A stretch of 64,000 bases of DNA from Planosporangium thailandense (GCF_011947195.1 NZ_JAATVY010000005.1:186001-250000); one strand, 5' to 3'; counted from the first letter of the stretch, positions 44,261 through 53,685 are shown. Notes: generated from the sequence alone by a model not told the origin. Numbers and translations are program-made.

Positions 44261-44296
44261 GAGCGGCCGGTCGGATGACCGGCCGCTCACATTTTT
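44261..44296 (+). terminator. intrinsic terminator after sucD
   Basis: Perfect 12-bp stem GAGCGGCCGGTC / GACCGGCCGCTC, four-base loop, then ACATTTTT. The only classical stem plus T-run seen in this window. It lies 30 bases after sucD and only 17 bases before the next start codon. Confidence 0.92.
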
Positions 44297-44312
44297 GGAA
44301 GAGTGGACCTCG

Positions 44313-45719
44313 ATGTCTGCCACAACCCCCGACGAAGTGCCCACCGCGCCCACCGACCCCCCGGCCGCCACGCCAGCCCCTGCCCCGTCGCCGGAGCACG
44401 CCGCGGATCCGGTCGTGTCGCGCGACGCGACCACGGACGGTCCCGCCCCGCGCGAGGCCCCCGCCGGCTCCGCGCCACGGGCCGCGGCCACACGTCCCCG
44501 TCCGGTCCGCCGCGCCCCGCTGGCGCTGGCCGCCACGGTCACGACCGGGTGGGCGGCGATCGTGTCCCTCGGCCCCGTACTCGTGGTCGTCTTCCTGGCC
44601 CAGCTCGCGTCCGGCGCGCACGCCCCGTTCGGTCGCGTGCTCCGGATCGGGCTGGCCGGCTGGCTGTTCGCCCACGGCGTCGAACTGCACACCGCCATCG
44701 GGCCGCTCGGCCTCGCGCCGCTCGCGTTGACGGTGCTGGCCGGCTGGCGGGTCGCGCGGGCGGGGGTGCACACCACCCGGGCCATCGGCGGCCGCCGTCG
44801 CGGGTCACCCTCGGTGGCGCTGACCGTCGCGGCGGCGGTGGGGGTCGTGTACGGGCTCCTCGGCGCCGGGCTGGCCGCACTCGTGACGATGCCGGGGCTG
44901 ACCGTGCCGGCGTCGTCGGCCGGGTTGACGCTGGCCGTCTTCGGGTTCGTCACCGCGCTGGTCGGCGCCGCAGCCGAGAGCGGCGCGTACGCGCGGCTCT
45001 TGCGCCGGTGCCCGGCGGCGGTACGCGACGCGACCCGTACCGGCGTCATCGCCGCCCTGCTGGTGCTCGGTGCGGGCGCGGCGGCGGTCGGCACGTCGCT
45101 GGCGCTGTCCGGCGGCGCCGCCAGCAAGGTCCTTTCGGCGTACGACACCGGTGTGGCGGGGCAGATCGGGCTGACCCTGCTCTGCGTCGCGTACGCGCCC
45201 AACCTGGCCGTCTGGGCCGCCAGTTACCTGATCGGGCCCGGATTCGCCCTGGGGACCGGCACCGTGGTGAGCGCGGGCCGGGTGTCGCTGGGTACCGTGC
45301 CCGCATTGCCGGTGCTCGCCGCGGTGCCGACCAGGCCGCAGTCCGGTTGGGCGGGGCTGCTGCTCGCCGTGCCGCTGGCCGCCGGTATGGCGGCGGGCTG
45401 GCTGCTGACCCGCCGGCGGCTACGCGGGGCGGCGGCGGGGACGGGCGAGGCTCCGCTCGCCGCCGACGGGGCCACGGGCTCGCCGGTCGGGTGGGGGCAA
45501 CTGCTCGTCGCGGCGGTGCTCGCCGGGCCGGTCGCCGGGCTCGCGCTGGCGTTCGCCGCGTGGGCGTCGGCCGGGTCGCTGGGCGGTGGCCACCTGGCGC
45601 ACATCGGCCCCGGCGTGTGGCCGATGGCCGGCATCGCGGCCGGGCTCGTGGCGTTCGGCGCGGTGGTCGCGGCAGCGGCGACGAAGGCTCTCATCGGGAC
45701 GCGCCGCAAGGACGCCTGA
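44313..45719 (+). CDS. multi-pass membrane protein DUF6350
   Basis: A 468-residue protein with a disordered Pro/Ala-rich N-terminus (about 1-70) and about ten membrane helices. It fits the DUF6350 family found between sucD and purN in actinobacteria (Rv0955 position). GGAAGAG precedes ATG 44313. Function unknown. The sucCD terminator lies just upstream, so some read-through or its own promoter is needed. Confidence 0.85.
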   Translation: MSATTPDEVPTAPTDPPAATPAPAPSPEHAADPVVSRDATTDGPAPREAPAGSAPRAAATRPRPVRRAPLALAATVTTGWAAIVSLGPVLVVVFLAQLASGAHAPFGRVLRIGLAGWLFAHGVELHTAIGPLGLAPLALTVLAGWRVARAGVHTTRAIGGRRRGSPSVALTVAAAVGVVYGLLGAGLAALVTMPGLTVPASSAGLTLAVFGFVTALVGAAAESGAYARLLRRCPAAVRDATRTGVIAALLVLGAGAAAVGTSLALSGGAASKVLSAYDTGVAGQIGLTLLCVAYAPNLAVWAASYLIGPGFALGTGTVVSAGRVSLGTVPALPVLAAVPTRPQSGWAGLLLAVPLAAGMAAGWLLTRRRLRGAAAGTGEAPLAADGATGSPVGWGQLLVAAVLAGPVAGLALAFAAWASAGSLGGGHLAHIGPGVWPMAGIAAGLVAFGAVVAAAATKALIGTRRKDA

Positions 45720-45727
45720 TACGCCGA

Positions 45728-45753
45728 TGGGACGCCTGCGAACAGGCGTCCCA
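45728..45753. terminator. bidirectional hairpin between DUF6350 and the small membrane gene
   Basis: TGGGACGCCTG - CGAA - CAGGCGTCCCA, an 11-bp perfect stem with a four-base loop, between convergent genes. Confidence 0.8.
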
Positions 45754-45773
45754 TCCAGGTTGTCGTGGTGTGT

Positions 45774-46055
45774 CTACTTGTTGCTCAATCCCGACAGGGC
45801 ACCCGAGACGACACCGATGACGTTCAAGACCAGGAACACCGCGGCCAGGGCGAACCCTACGTAGGCGAGGGTCGGCTGCTTGCCCGCCTTCTTGGCCTCC
45901 AGCAGGGACAGGACGGCGAAGACGACGCCCAGTGGCAGACAGCAGATGGAGAAGATGATGCCGAGAACACCCCACAGAGTGGTCTTGTCGTTGCCGGCAG
46001 GCTGCGGCGTGGGCGGCATGGGCGCCATCGGGGGCATCGGGGGAATGTCGCTCAA
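45774..46055 (-). CDS. small membrane protein with Pro/Met-rich N-terminus
   Basis: A 93-residue protein with two hydrophobic segments (TTLWGVLGIIFSICCLPLG and LAYVGFALAAVFLVLNVIG) after a Pro/Met-rich start. TTG 46055 is preferred because GGAGG lies six bases before it; a longer ATG start 18 bases upstream would bury the ribosome site. DUF4190-like layout. Next to a similar gene; function unknown. Confidence 0.7.
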   Translation of the reverse strand: MSDIPPMPPMAPMPPTPQPAGNDKTTLWGVLGIIFSICCLPLGVVFAVLSLLEAKKAGKQPTLAYVGFALAAVFLVLNVIGVVSGALSGLSNK

Positions 46056-46159
46056 GGTGTCCTCCAGGATCAATCACGCGGCTCCGGGCGCGGCGTGAAC
46101 CGCATGATCGTCGCCGGTGGCCGGGCTCCGGTCAAGCACACACGCCTGACCGGAGCCTC

Positions 46160-46191
46160 TTGTGGACGCCTCGGTTTGTGGACGCCTCGGT
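46160..46191. repeat. 16-bp tandem duplication
   Basis: TTGTGGACGCCTCGGT occurs twice in direct succession at 46160-46175 and 46176-46191, touching the stop of the DUF4190-like gene. Flanking CCTGACCG / CGGTCAGG (46145-46152, 46188-46195) could close a stem around it. Confidence 0.75.
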
Positions 46192-46748
46192 CAGGGCGCG
46201 GTCGGGAAACTGAAGTTGTTGAGGCGAAGCACGAAGACGAGGATGATCGAAACGATCGCGAGGACCGCGCCGATCGCGCCGCAGATGACGCCGGCGAGGG
46301 CCTGCCCTCGGTTACTCGCCTGTCCCGCCTCCGCCTTCTTCATGCCGAGCCTGCCGAGCACGACCGCGGCGATGCCCAGGCCGAGCCCGACGATCGAGCA
46401 GCAGAGGGCGCCCGGTAGCGCCACGATGCCGAAGATCATGGCGAGCAGGCCCTGCGTGTTGTTCTGCTGCGGCGTCCCCGTCGGCGCTCCGTAGCCGGCG
46501 ATCGGGTACGGCGTCGCGCTCGGGTAGCCGGGGCCGGAGGTCGGGTACGGCTCGCCCGAGGCCGGTGGCGGGTACGGGGCCTGGTACTGCGGCGGCTGTT
46601 CGGGCTGCTGCCCCGTCGGCGCCGCGGTCGGGTCGGCGGGCGGTTGCTGTGGCTGCTGTGGTTGATATTGCGGTTGGGCGTACGGGTCCGTGTACGGCGG
46701 TTGCTGTCCGTACGGGTCCTGGCCGGATCCGGGGTAGCCAGGCTGCAT
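46191..46748 (-). CDS. DUF4190-like membrane protein with Pro/Gln/Tyr-rich N-terminus
   Basis: A 185-residue protein. Residues 1-95 are disordered (YGQQPPYTDPYAQPQYQPQQ-type repeats), then two membrane helices with GLLAMIFGIVALPGALCCSI and GQALAGVICGAIGAVLAIVS, the DUF4190 arrangement. It may be the ancestor or duplicate of the neighbouring gene at 45774. Function unknown. Confidence 0.78.
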   Translation of the reverse strand: MQPGYPGSGQDPYGQQPPYTDPYAQPQYQPQQPQQPPADPTAAPTGQQPEQPPQYQAPYPPPASGEPYPTSGPGYPSATPYPIAGYGAPTGTPQQNNTQGLLAMIFGIVALPGALCCSIVGLGLGIAAVVLGRLGMKKAEAGQASNRGQALAGVICGAIGAVLAIVSIILVFVLRLNNFSFPTAP

Positions 46749-47036
46749 GGTGGTCGGCTCCTAGTGTTGACGTCGGTGTCCCGTCTGAGGACGTGCCCTG
46801 AGGGTACTAAGGGCATGCCCACGGGCCCGTCAGTTTTCCAGCGGTGGCCCGCCACTCCCGGCTGGCGCCGATGGGCAGGAACGATCGGCAGCGTACTGGC
46901 AGAGGGTGCGCTCGCGCAGTACCCGAGGGCGGGCGGTGGCGGATCGTCCGGCCGCGGGCCGCTGGCCGGAGTCGATGCGGCGCCCGTTAGGGTAGGCCCG
47001 CCGGGAGAACGATTCCGCGAAGAAATGGGAGCAGTT
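46749..47036. other. intergenic region before purN
   Basis: About 290 bases between the divergent DUF4190-like gene and purN. TTAGGGT near 46987-46993 is a possible -10 box, and CGGGAGAACG is present later in the leader. No gene or known riboswitch recognised. Confidence 0.35.
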
Positions 47037-47666
47037 GTGACCGGACAGCCCGCCCCGCGCCGGGTGGCTCGCCTGCTCGTCCTCATCTCCGGCTCGGGTA
47101 CCAACCTGCAGGCCCTCCTGGACGCCTGCGCCGACCCCGGTTACGGCGCGGAGGTGGTGGCGGTCGGCGCGGACCGGCCCGACGCCACCGGCCTGCGCCG
47201 CGCCGCGGATCGCGGCATCCCGACCTTCGTCTGCCGGGTGGGCGACTTCGCCACCCGCGAGGAGTGGGACGCCGCCCTCACCGAGGCCTGCGTCCGGCAC
47301 AGCCCGGATCTCGTCGTCTCCGCCGGTTTCCTGAAGCTGGTCGGGCCGCAGTTCCTGGCCGCGTTCGGCGGCCGGTACATCAACACCCACAACGCCCTGC
47401 TCCCGGCGTTTCCCGGCATCCACGGGCCGCGTGACGCGCTCGCGTACGGCGTGAAGGTCGCGGGTGCCACGCTCCACTTCGTCGACGGCGGCGTCGACAC
47501 CGGGCCCATCATCGCCCAGGTGGCCGTGCCCGTTCTCGACGACGACAGCGAGGACTCTCTCACCGAGCGGATTAAAGAGGCCGAGCGGCGGCAGTTGGTG
47601 TCGTACGTGGGTCGCATGGTCCGTGAGGGCTGGACCGTCAACGGAAGAAAGGTCACGATCCCGTGA
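47037..47666 (+). CDS. purN: phosphoribosylglycinamide formyltransferase
   Basis: Adds the formyl group to GAR in purine synthesis. The 209-residue protein has [18 protein letters not shown] near residue 13, the catalytic region [14 protein letters not shown] near 112 and [11 protein letters not shown] near 147 with the key aspartate. GTG 47037 has GGGAG at good spacing; an in-frame ATG twelve bases upstream is also possible. purH overlaps by four bases. Confidence 0.95.
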   Translation: MTGQPAPRRVARLLVLISGSGTNLQALLDACADPGYGAEVVAVGADRPDATGLRRAADRGIPTFVCRVGDFATREEWDAALTEACVRHSPDLVVSAGFLKLVGPQFLAAFGGRYINTHNALLPAFPGIHGPRDALAYGVKVAGATLHFVDGGVDTGPIIAQVAVPVLDDDSEDSLTERIKEAERRQLVSYVGRMVREGWTVNGRKVTIP

Positions 47667-49219
47667 GCGAGCAACGCCGCCCGATCCGCCGGGCCCTGGT
47701 CAGCGTGTACGACAAGGCCGGCCTCGAGGAGCTGGCCCGAGCGCTCGCCGGCGCGGGCGTCGAGATCGTCTCGACCGGGTCGACGGCCGCCCGGATCGAG
47801 GCCGCCGGGGCGCCGGTGACCCGGGTCGAGGAGCTGACCGGCTTCCCGGAGTGCCTCGACGGGCGGGTGAAGACGCTGCACCCGCGCGTGCACGCCGGCC
47901 TGCTGGCCGACCTGCGGCTGCCCGCGCACGTCGCGCAGCTCGCCGAGCTGGGGATCGAGCCGTTCGACCTGTTGGTCAGCAACCTGTACCCGTTCCGCGA
48001 GACGGTGGCCTCGGGGGCGTCCGTCGACGAGTGCGTCGAGCAGATCGACATCGGCGGCCCGGCGATGGTGCGGGCGGCCGCGAAGAACTACGCGAGCGTC
48101 GCGGTGGTGACCACGCCGCTGGCGTACCCGGCGATCCTCGAGGCGCTCGGAGCCGGCGGCTTCACGCTCGAACAGCGGCAGCGGCTGGCGGCCCGGGCGT
48201 TCGCCGACATCGCCGAGTACGACGTGGCGGTGGCGGAGTGGACGGCGGCGACCCTCGCTCCGGCCGAGGGTGGCTGGCCGGAGTTCGCCGGGCACGCGCT
48301 GCGCCGTTCGACGGTGCTGCGGTACGGCGAGAACCCGCACCAGCCGGCGGCCCTCTACGGCGACCCGGACGCGCCGGCCGGGCTGGCCCAGGCCGAGCAG
48401 CTGCACGGCAAGGAGATGTCGTACAACAACTACGTGGACGCCGACGCCGCCTGGCGCTCCGCGCACGACTTCACCGAGCCCTGCGTGGCCATCATCAAGC
48501 ACGCCAACCCCTGCGGGATCGCGGTCGGCGCCGACGTCGCGGAGGCCCACCGCAAGGCGCACGCCTGCGACCCGGTCTCGGCGTTCGGCGGCGTGATAGC
48601 CACCAACGTCCCGGTCAGCGTGGCCATGGCCGAGCAGCTCGCCGACATTTTCACCGAGGTGATCGTCGCGCCGGCGTACGAGGCCGAGGCGCTGGAGGTG
48701 CTCACCCGCAAGAAGAACCTGCGGATCCTGCGCGCGCCCGAGTGGAGCCCGGCGCCGGTCGAGTTCCGGCAGGTCTCCGGTGGCGTCCTGGTCCAGGCCC
48801 CGGACCGCATCGACGCGGCCGGCGACGACCCGTCGACCTGGCGCCTGGTCTCCGGCGAGGCGGCCGACTCCGCGACCATGGCCGATCTCGTGTTCGCCTG
48901 GCGGGCGGTGCGGTCGGTGAAGTCGAACGCGATCCTGCTCGCCGCCGACCGGGCGTCGGTCGGGGTCGGCATGGGCCAGGTCAACCGGGTCGACTCGTGC
49001 CGTCTGGCGGTGTCGCGGGCGGGGGAGCGGGCGGCTGGTTCGGTGGCGGCGAGCGACGCGTTCTTCCCGTTCGCCGATGGACCGCAGATCCTCATCGACG
49101 CCGGCGTCCGGGCGATCGTGCAGCCGGGCGGGTCGGTCCGGGACGAGGAGACCGTCGCGGCGGCCAAGGCGGCCGGCGTGACGATGTACCTGACCGGCAC
49201 CCGCCACTTCTACCACTAG
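47663..49219 (+). CDS. purH: bifunctional AICAR transformylase / IMP cyclohydrolase
   Basis: Last two steps to IMP, 518 residues. The N-terminal cyclohydrolase (MGS-like) part starts [20 protein letters not shown] and has [13 protein letters not shown]; the transformylase part has the lysine-histidine motif [13 protein letters not shown] near residue 278 and ends [14 protein letters not shown] start overlaps purN, so both are co-translated. Palindrome copy F follows. Confidence 0.97.
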   Translation: MSEQRRPIRRALVSVYDKAGLEELARALAGAGVEIVSTGSTAARIEAAGAPVTRVEELTGFPECLDGRVKTLHPRVHAGLLADLRLPAHVAQLAELGIEPFDLLVSNLYPFRETVASGASVDECVEQIDIGGPAMVRAAAKNYASVAVVTTPLAYPAILEALGAGGFTLEQRQRLAARAFADIAEYDVAVAEWTAATLAPAEGGWPEFAGHALRRSTVLRYGENPHQPAALYGDPDAPAGLAQAEQLHGKEMSYNNYVDADAAWRSAHDFTEPCVAIIKHANPCGIAVGADVAEAHRKAHACDPVSAFGGVIATNVPVSVAMAEQLADIFTEVIVAPAYEAEALEVLTRKKNLRILRAPEWSPAPVEFRQVSGGVLVQAPDRIDAAGDDPSTWRLVSGEAADSATMADLVFAWRAVRSVKSNAILLAADRASVGVGMGQVNRVDSCRLAVSRAGERAAGSVAASDAFFPFADGPQILIDAGVRAIVQPGGSVRDEETVAAAKAAGVTMYLTGTRHFYH

Positions 49220-49230
49220 CGCTTCCGCGC

Positions 49231-49278
49231 GATCTTGGACACCTGGCGGGCCTATAACCCCGCCAGGTGTCCAAGATC
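49231..49278. repeat. 48-bp palindromic element, copy F (inverted loop)
   Basis: Same perfect 20-base arms as copy D, but the eight-base centre is CCTATAAC, close to the reverse complement of GTGATAGG in D. Eleven bases after the purH stop, before mdh. Confidence 0.92.
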
Positions 49279-49395
49279 GCCGAAGAGTGTCGGTCGGCAC
49301 CACCCGACGACCCGGGGCGGCCGTCGATCGGGGCCCGAGTTATGGTGCTGGACGCGTCGGGATAACCCGTTCTCACCGGGGAGAGCTGAGGATTC

Positions 49396-50346
49396 ATGGG
49401 CAAGAAGGTCACCGTCGTCGGAGCCGGCTTCTACGGCTCGACGACCGCACTGCGCCTGGCTGAGTACGACATCTTCGAGACGGTCGTGCTCACCGACATC
49501 GTTGAAGGCAAGCCCGAGGGCCTGGCGCTGGACATGGGCCAGTCCCGACCGATCGAGGGCTTCGAAACCAAGATCGTGGGCCAGACCACCGGGCCGAACG
49601 GCGAGGGCTACGAGGCCATCGCGGGCTCGGACGTCGTCGTCATCACGGCGGGTCTGCCCCGCAAGCCCGGCATGAGCCGGATGGACCTGCTCGAGGTCAA
49701 CGGGAAGATCGTCCGCCAGGTCGCGGAGAACGTCGCCAAGCACGCGCCGAACGCTGTGGTCATCGTCGTGAGCAACCCGCTCGACGAGATGACCGCGCTC
49801 GCGCAGCTCGCGACCGGATTCCCGAAGGAGCGGGTGATCGGCCAGGCCGGCATCCTCGACAGCGCCCGCTTCACGACGTTCGTCGCCGACACCCTCAACG
49901 TGCCGGTGCGCAGCGTCAAGACGCTCACCCTCGGCTCGCACGGCGACACGATGGTGCCGGTGCCGTCGCAGTCGACGGTCGACGGCAAGCCGCTGTCCGA
50001 GGTGCTGCCGGCTGACAAGATCGACGAGCTGGTGACGCGTACGCGTAACGGCGGCGCCGAGGTCGTCAACCTCCTGAAGACCGGCTCGGCCTACTACGCC
50101 CCGTCGGCCGCCGCCGCCCGCATGGCGAAGGCCGTGGCGGAGGACACCGGCGCGGTCATGCCGGTCTGCGCGTGGGTCGACGGCGAGTACGGCATCTCGG
50201 GCGTGTACCTGGGCGTCCAGGCCGAGATCGGCGCCGGCGGCATCAAGCGGGTCGTCGAGACGCCGCTCACCGACGGCGAACTGGCCGCGCTGAAGGAGGC
50301 CGCCGAGGCCGTGCGCGCGAAGCAGGCGGACGTCGCCAACCTGTAA
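49396..50346 (+). CDS. mdh: malate dehydrogenase
   Basis: NAD-dependent oxidation of malate to oxaloacetate, 316 residues, of the lactate-dehydrogenase-like type. NAD loop VTVVGAGFYGSTTALRLAE at the start, substrate arginine loop GLPRKPGMSRMDLL near residue 93, catalytic histidine in LGSHGDTMVP near 178. GGAGAGCTGAGG precedes ATG 49396. A hairpin and icd follow. Confidence 0.95.
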   Translation: MGKKVTVVGAGFYGSTTALRLAEYDIFETVVLTDIVEGKPEGLALDMGQSRPIEGFETKIVGQTTGPNGEGYEAIAGSDVVVITAGLPRKPGMSRMDLLEVNGKIVRQVAENVAKHAPNAVVIVVSNPLDEMTALAQLATGFPKERVIGQAGILDSARFTTFVADTLNVPVRSVKTLTLGSHGDTMVPVPSQSTVDGKPLSEVLPADKIDELVTRTRNGGAEVVNLLKTGSAYYAPSAAAARMAKAVAEDTGAVMPVCAWVDGEYGISGVYLGVQAEIGAGGIKRVVETPLTDGELAALKEAAEAVRAKQADVANL

Positions 50347-50359
50347 GCGAGATCGTCAC

Positions 50360-50395
50360 GGTGGCCCCGGGTGTCTGGTGACGCTCGGGGCCACC
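50360..50395 (+). terminator. terminator hairpin after mdh
   Basis: GGTGGCCCCG and CGGGGCCACC with a 16-base loop, starting 14 bases after the mdh stop. Confidence 0.75.
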
Positions 50396-50442
50396 TGCCT
50401 TTGTGAGATGGAACCCGTCGGGGCGCCGACGTCCCCGGCATC

Positions 50443-50458
50443 CAGTACGCTCGTACTG
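50443..50458. promoter_or_regulatory. 16-bp palindrome in the icd promoter
   Basis: CAGTACG-CT-CGTACTG, 28 bases before the icd start, overlapping TACTGT (50454-50459), a possible -10 box. It could be an operator; no regulator is known to me for this sequence. Confidence 0.45.
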
Positions 50459-50486
50459 TTAACTTCCGGAGAGGAGCGCCCTGCCG

Positions 50487-51704
50487 ATGGCGAAGATCAA
50501 GGTTGAGAACCCGGTTGTCGAGCTCGACGGCGACGAGATGACCCGGATCATCTGGAAGCAGATCCGCGACCAGCTGATCCTGCCCTACCTCGACGTCAAC
50601 CTTGAGTACTACGACCTGTCGATCCAGTACCGCGACCAGACCGACGACCAGGTCACGGTGGACGCCGCCAACGCGATCAAGCGGCACGGCGTCGGCGTCA
50701 AGTGCGCCACCATCACGCCGGACGAGGCGCGCGTGGAGGAGTTCGGCCTCAAGAAGATGTGGAAGTCGCCGAACGGCACGATCCGCAACATCCTCGGCGG
50801 CGTGGTGTTCCGCGAGCCGATCATCATGTCCAACGTGCCGCGGCTCGTGCCCGGCTGGACCAAGCCGATCGTCATCGGCCGGCACGCCCACGGCGACCAG
50901 TACAAGGCGACCGACTTCGTGGCGCCCGGCCCCGGGACAATGACCGTCACCTTCACCCCGGACGACGGCAGCGCCCCGATGGAGTTCGAGGTCGCCAAGT
51001 TCCCCGGCGGCGGCGTCGGCCTGGCGATGTACAACTTCGACGACTCGATCCGCGACTTCGCGCGGGCGTCGTTCCGGTACGGCCTGGCCCGCAAGTACCC
51101 GGTCTACCTGTCGACGAAGAACACCATCCTCAAGGCGTACGACGGCCGCTTCAAGGACCTGTTCGCTGAGGTGTTCGAGACCGAGTTCGCCGACGAGTTC
51201 AAGGCGGCCGGCATCACGTACGAGCACCGGCTGATCGACGACATGGTCGCCGCCGCCCTGAAGTGGGAGGGCGGCTTCGTCTGGGCCGCCAAGAACTACG
51301 ACGGTGACGTGCAGTCCGACACGGTCGCCCAGGGCTTCGGCTCGCTGGGCCTGATGACCTCGGTCCTCATGACCCCCGACGGCCGCACCGTCGAGGCCGA
51401 GGCGGCGCACGGCACGGTCACCCGGCACTACCGGCAGTGGCAGAAGGGCGAGAAGACCTCGACCAACCCGATCGCGTCGATCTTCGCCTGGACCCGGGGC
51501 CTCGCGCACCGGGGCAAGCTCGACGGCACGCCGGCGGTCACCGAGTTCGCCGAGAAGCTCGAGCAGGTCTGCGTCGAGACCGTCGAGGGCGGCCAGATGA
51601 CCAAGGACCTGGCGCTGCTGATCTCGAAGGACTCGCCGTGGCTGACCACCGACGAGTTCATGAACGCGCTCGACGAGAACCTGGCGCGCAAGCTCAACGC
51701 CTGA
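50487..51704 (+). CDS. icd: NADP-dependent isocitrate dehydrogenase
   Basis: Oxidative decarboxylation of isocitrate to 2-oxoglutarate. The 405-residue protein is the homodimeric type shared with eukaryotes: [20 protein letters not shown], the substrate loop [20 protein letters not shown], and the signature [29 protein letters not shown] is the ribosome site. Confidence 0.96.
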   Translation: MAKIKVENPVVELDGDEMTRIIWKQIRDQLILPYLDVNLEYYDLSIQYRDQTDDQVTVDAANAIKRHGVGVKCATITPDEARVEEFGLKKMWKSPNGTIRNILGGVVFREPIIMSNVPRLVPGWTKPIVIGRHAHGDQYKATDFVAPGPGTMTVTFTPDDGSAPMEFEVAKFPGGGVGLAMYNFDDSIRDFARASFRYGLARKYPVYLSTKNTILKAYDGRFKDLFAEVFETEFADEFKAAGITYEHRLIDDMVAAALKWEGGFVWAAKNYDGDVQSDTVAQGFGSLGLMTSVLMTPDGRTVEAEAAHGTVTRHYRQWQKGEKTSTNPIASIFAWTRGLAHRGKLDGTPAVTEFAEKLEQVCVETVEGGQMTKDLALLISKDSPWLTTDEFMNALDENLARKLNA

Positions 51705-52105
51705 ACCGCGCGGCGGCCGGCCGGTCCGCTGGAGACTCGGACGATCCGGGTCCCGGCGGATCGGCCGACCCCGTTCGGGGGAAAGGCGCGTCACCCGGCG
51801 CCGAGCCGGATCGTTGAAACCAACGTGGACGCGATGTGAATCGCGGCCCAGCGGGCAACTCGGGCAGGTCCCCACCGCAGCGCGAGCAACGGTGTGTCCG
51901 GGTTTTCGTCCGTACTGGTGATTGCCTGCCGTCCCTTCCCAGTCGGGGCCCGGTCCAACCGGGCCCCGTCCCATGTCCGGCAGGAATCCGCGGGGCGGCG
52001 ACCGCGCGTCGGCAGCGCGGCGGCCGTACAAAATGTCCGCGTACCAGTTGCCCCCGGTCCCTCGTTTGCGTAGTCGTGGCGTTCGATACACGGGCTGGGG
52101 GCGGG
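51705..52105. other. 401-bp region between icd and the glycosyltransferase
   Basis: No gene I can support. It holds the compound hairpin at 51921-51987, and an AT-richer spot GTACAAAATGTCC near 52026, a possible promoter of the next gene. Confidence 0.4.
51921..51987. other. two-tier stem-loop, terminator or structured RNA
   Basis: Outer arms ATTGCCTGCCG (51921-51931) / CGGCAGGAAT (51978-51987) with one bulge; inner perfect 11-bp stem CGGGGCCCGGT / ACCGGGCCCCG (51944-51968) with a three-base loop. 217 bases after icd, so it may end the icd transcript or belong to a separate RNA. Confidence 0.65.
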
Positions 52106-52879
52106 ATGGAACAACGAGTCGTACTCGATGGCGTCGGCATCGACCGCCGTACCGAGGCCGAGATCGTCGCCCACGTACGCGAAAGCCTCTCCCGGTGCCG
52201 CGGCGGGCGGATCGTCGCTCCGACCGTCGACCTCCTGCGCCTCGCCCGTCGAGATCCGGACCTGCGCGCCCAGCTCGCCGACGCCGACCTGGTGGTCGCC
52301 GACAGCACGCCGCTGCTGTGGGCCTCCCGGCTGGCGCGCGCGCCGCTGCCGGAGCGGGTGGCCGGGCTGAGCCTGGCCAGGTCGCTCGCCGCCGCCCTGG
52401 CCGCCGACGGGCGGTCGCTGTACCTCTTCGGCGGCGCGCCGGCCTTCTTCGGCCGCATCGAGGGCTCGCACCGGGCCGCCCGGGCGCTCGTCCACGCGTA
52501 CCCGGGGCTGCGCATCGCCGGCCACGCGAGCCCCCGGGAGGGCTTCGACCGCGACCCGGCCACCCGCGACGCGTTCCACCGCGAGATCGTCGAGGCCCGC
52601 CCCGACGTGGTGTACGTCGGGCTCGGCGCGTCCACGTACGCGTGGCTGGCCGAGCGGCTACGCCACGACCTGCCCGGCGCCTGGCTGCTCGGCTGCGGCG
52701 CGGCGATCGACGCGCTCGCCGGCGACCACGTGCGGGTCCGGGAGCGGGTACGGCGACGGGGCCGGGAGTGGGCGCACCGGCTGGTGCGCGAGCCCAGCCA
52801 GCTGGCGGACCGGTACCTGTGCCACGACGGCCCGTACGCCCTCGGATTGCTCCTTCGTGCAGCGGTTCGCCGCAGATAA
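52106..52879 (+). CDS. WecG/TagA/CpsF family glycosyltransferase
   Basis: A 257-residue GT26 enzyme that adds N-acetylmannosamine-type sugars to lipid-linked intermediates in wall or exopolysaccharide synthesis. VVADSTPLLWASRL near residue 65 carries the catalytic aspartate, and VVYVGLGASTYAWLAERLRH and LLGCGAAIDALAGD are family signatures. ATG 52106 is chosen by domain start. The acceptor and donor are unknown; no polymer locus is nearby. Confidence 0.85.
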   Translation: MEQRVVLDGVGIDRRTEAEIVAHVRESLSRCRGGRIVAPTVDLLRLARRDPDLRAQLADADLVVADSTPLLWASRLARAPLPERVAGLSLARSLAAALAADGRSLYLFGGAPAFFGRIEGSHRAARALVHAYPGLRIAGHASPREGFDRDPATRDAFHREIVEARPDVVYVGLGASTYAWLAERLRHDLPGAWLLGCGAAIDALAGDHVRVRERVRRRGREWAHRLVREPSQLADRYLCHDGPYALGLLLRAAVRRR

Positions 52880-52891
52880 CGAGTTGTGCGC

Positions 52892-52939
52892 AATCTTGGA
52901 CAGTTGTGCCGCCTATAACCGGCATCAGCGTCCAGTATT
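52892..52939. repeat. 48-bp palindromic element, copy G (degenerate)
   Basis: AATCTTGGACAGTTGTGC, centre CGCCTATAACCG, then GCATCAGCGTCCAGTATT; the right arm has decayed, and only the inner and some outer pairs remain. Thirteen bases after the glycosyltransferase stop. Confidence 0.8.
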
Positions 52940-52958
52940 GGCTCGAGGAGGCGGTGCG

Positions 52959-53663
52959 ATGTACCAGGACGATGAGATGGCGGAAGTCGCGGCGCCCCGC
53001 GGGCGACGGACCGGCGTCCTCGCCGTCACCGCCGTAGTGGTCGTGGTGCTCGTCGCGGCCGGGATCTGGCTCGCGCTGCGTGGCGGCGGGCGGCCCGGTT
53101 CGCCGGCCGACGGCGGCACCGGCCAGGCCAACGCCGCGCCGGTCGCATCGGCGTCCGGCGCAGGCGCGCCGGGTGGCACCACCGAGCCGGGGGCGGGCAC
53201 GTCAACAGCCGCCGACGGCGGCTCGACCGCCGCGCTGCCCCGCTGCCACACCGCCGACCTCGACGCGCACCTCGAGCCGTCGGCCGGTGGTGGCGCCGCC
53301 GGCTCGATCTACGTCGATCTCGGCCTGACCAACCACGCGGCACACCCCTGCGCGGTCTACGGGTACCCCGGCATGACGCTGGTGGATTCGGCCCACAAGT
53401 GGCTTCCCACCACGCTGCGCCGCGACCCGGGCGAGCCCACGCGGGTGACGCTCCAACCGGGGCAGACCGCCTGGGCGGTGGTGCACTACACCCACATCCC
53501 GGCAGACGACGAGGGTTCTCCCTGCGCGCCGGCGGCGGCCGGCCTCGCCGTGACCCCACCGGACGAGACGACCCAGCTCACGGTCGACAGCAAGCTCGAC
53601 GACGTCTGCCAGCACGGCCAGATGTCGACCAGCCCACTGACGGCCACCCGCGGCACGCACTGA
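52959..53663 (+). CDS. DUF4232 domain secreted/membrane-anchored protein
   Basis: A 234-residue protein: short basic start, membrane anchor about 20-42 (GVLAVTAVVVVVLVAAGIWL), a Ser/Gly/Ala-rich linker, and a DUF4232 domain with RCHTADLDAHLEPSAGG, YVDLGLTNHAAHPCAVYGYP and HYTHIPADDEGSPCAPA (cysteines likely paired). GAGGAGGCGG precedes ATG 52959. Function unknown; extracytoplasmic by topology. Confidence 0.85.
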   Translation: MYQDDEMAEVAAPRGRRTGVLAVTAVVVVVLVAAGIWLALRGGGRPGSPADGGTGQANAAPVASASGAGAPGGTTEPGAGTSTAADGGSTAALPRCHTADLDAHLEPSAGGGAAGSIYVDLGLTNHAAHPCAVYGYPGMTLVDSAHKWLPTTLRRDPGEPTRVTLQPGQTAWAVVHYTHIPADDEGSPCAPAAAGLAVTPPDETTQLTVDSKLDDVCQHGQMSTSPLTATRGTH

Positions 53664-53685
53664 CCACCCTCCCGGAAGGGGAGGA

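Noticed and set aside
50094-52925. 943-codon minus frame over icd and the glycosyltransferase
   Set aside because: Arg/Pro/Ala-rich with no domain, and lies opposite two genes with clear motifs.
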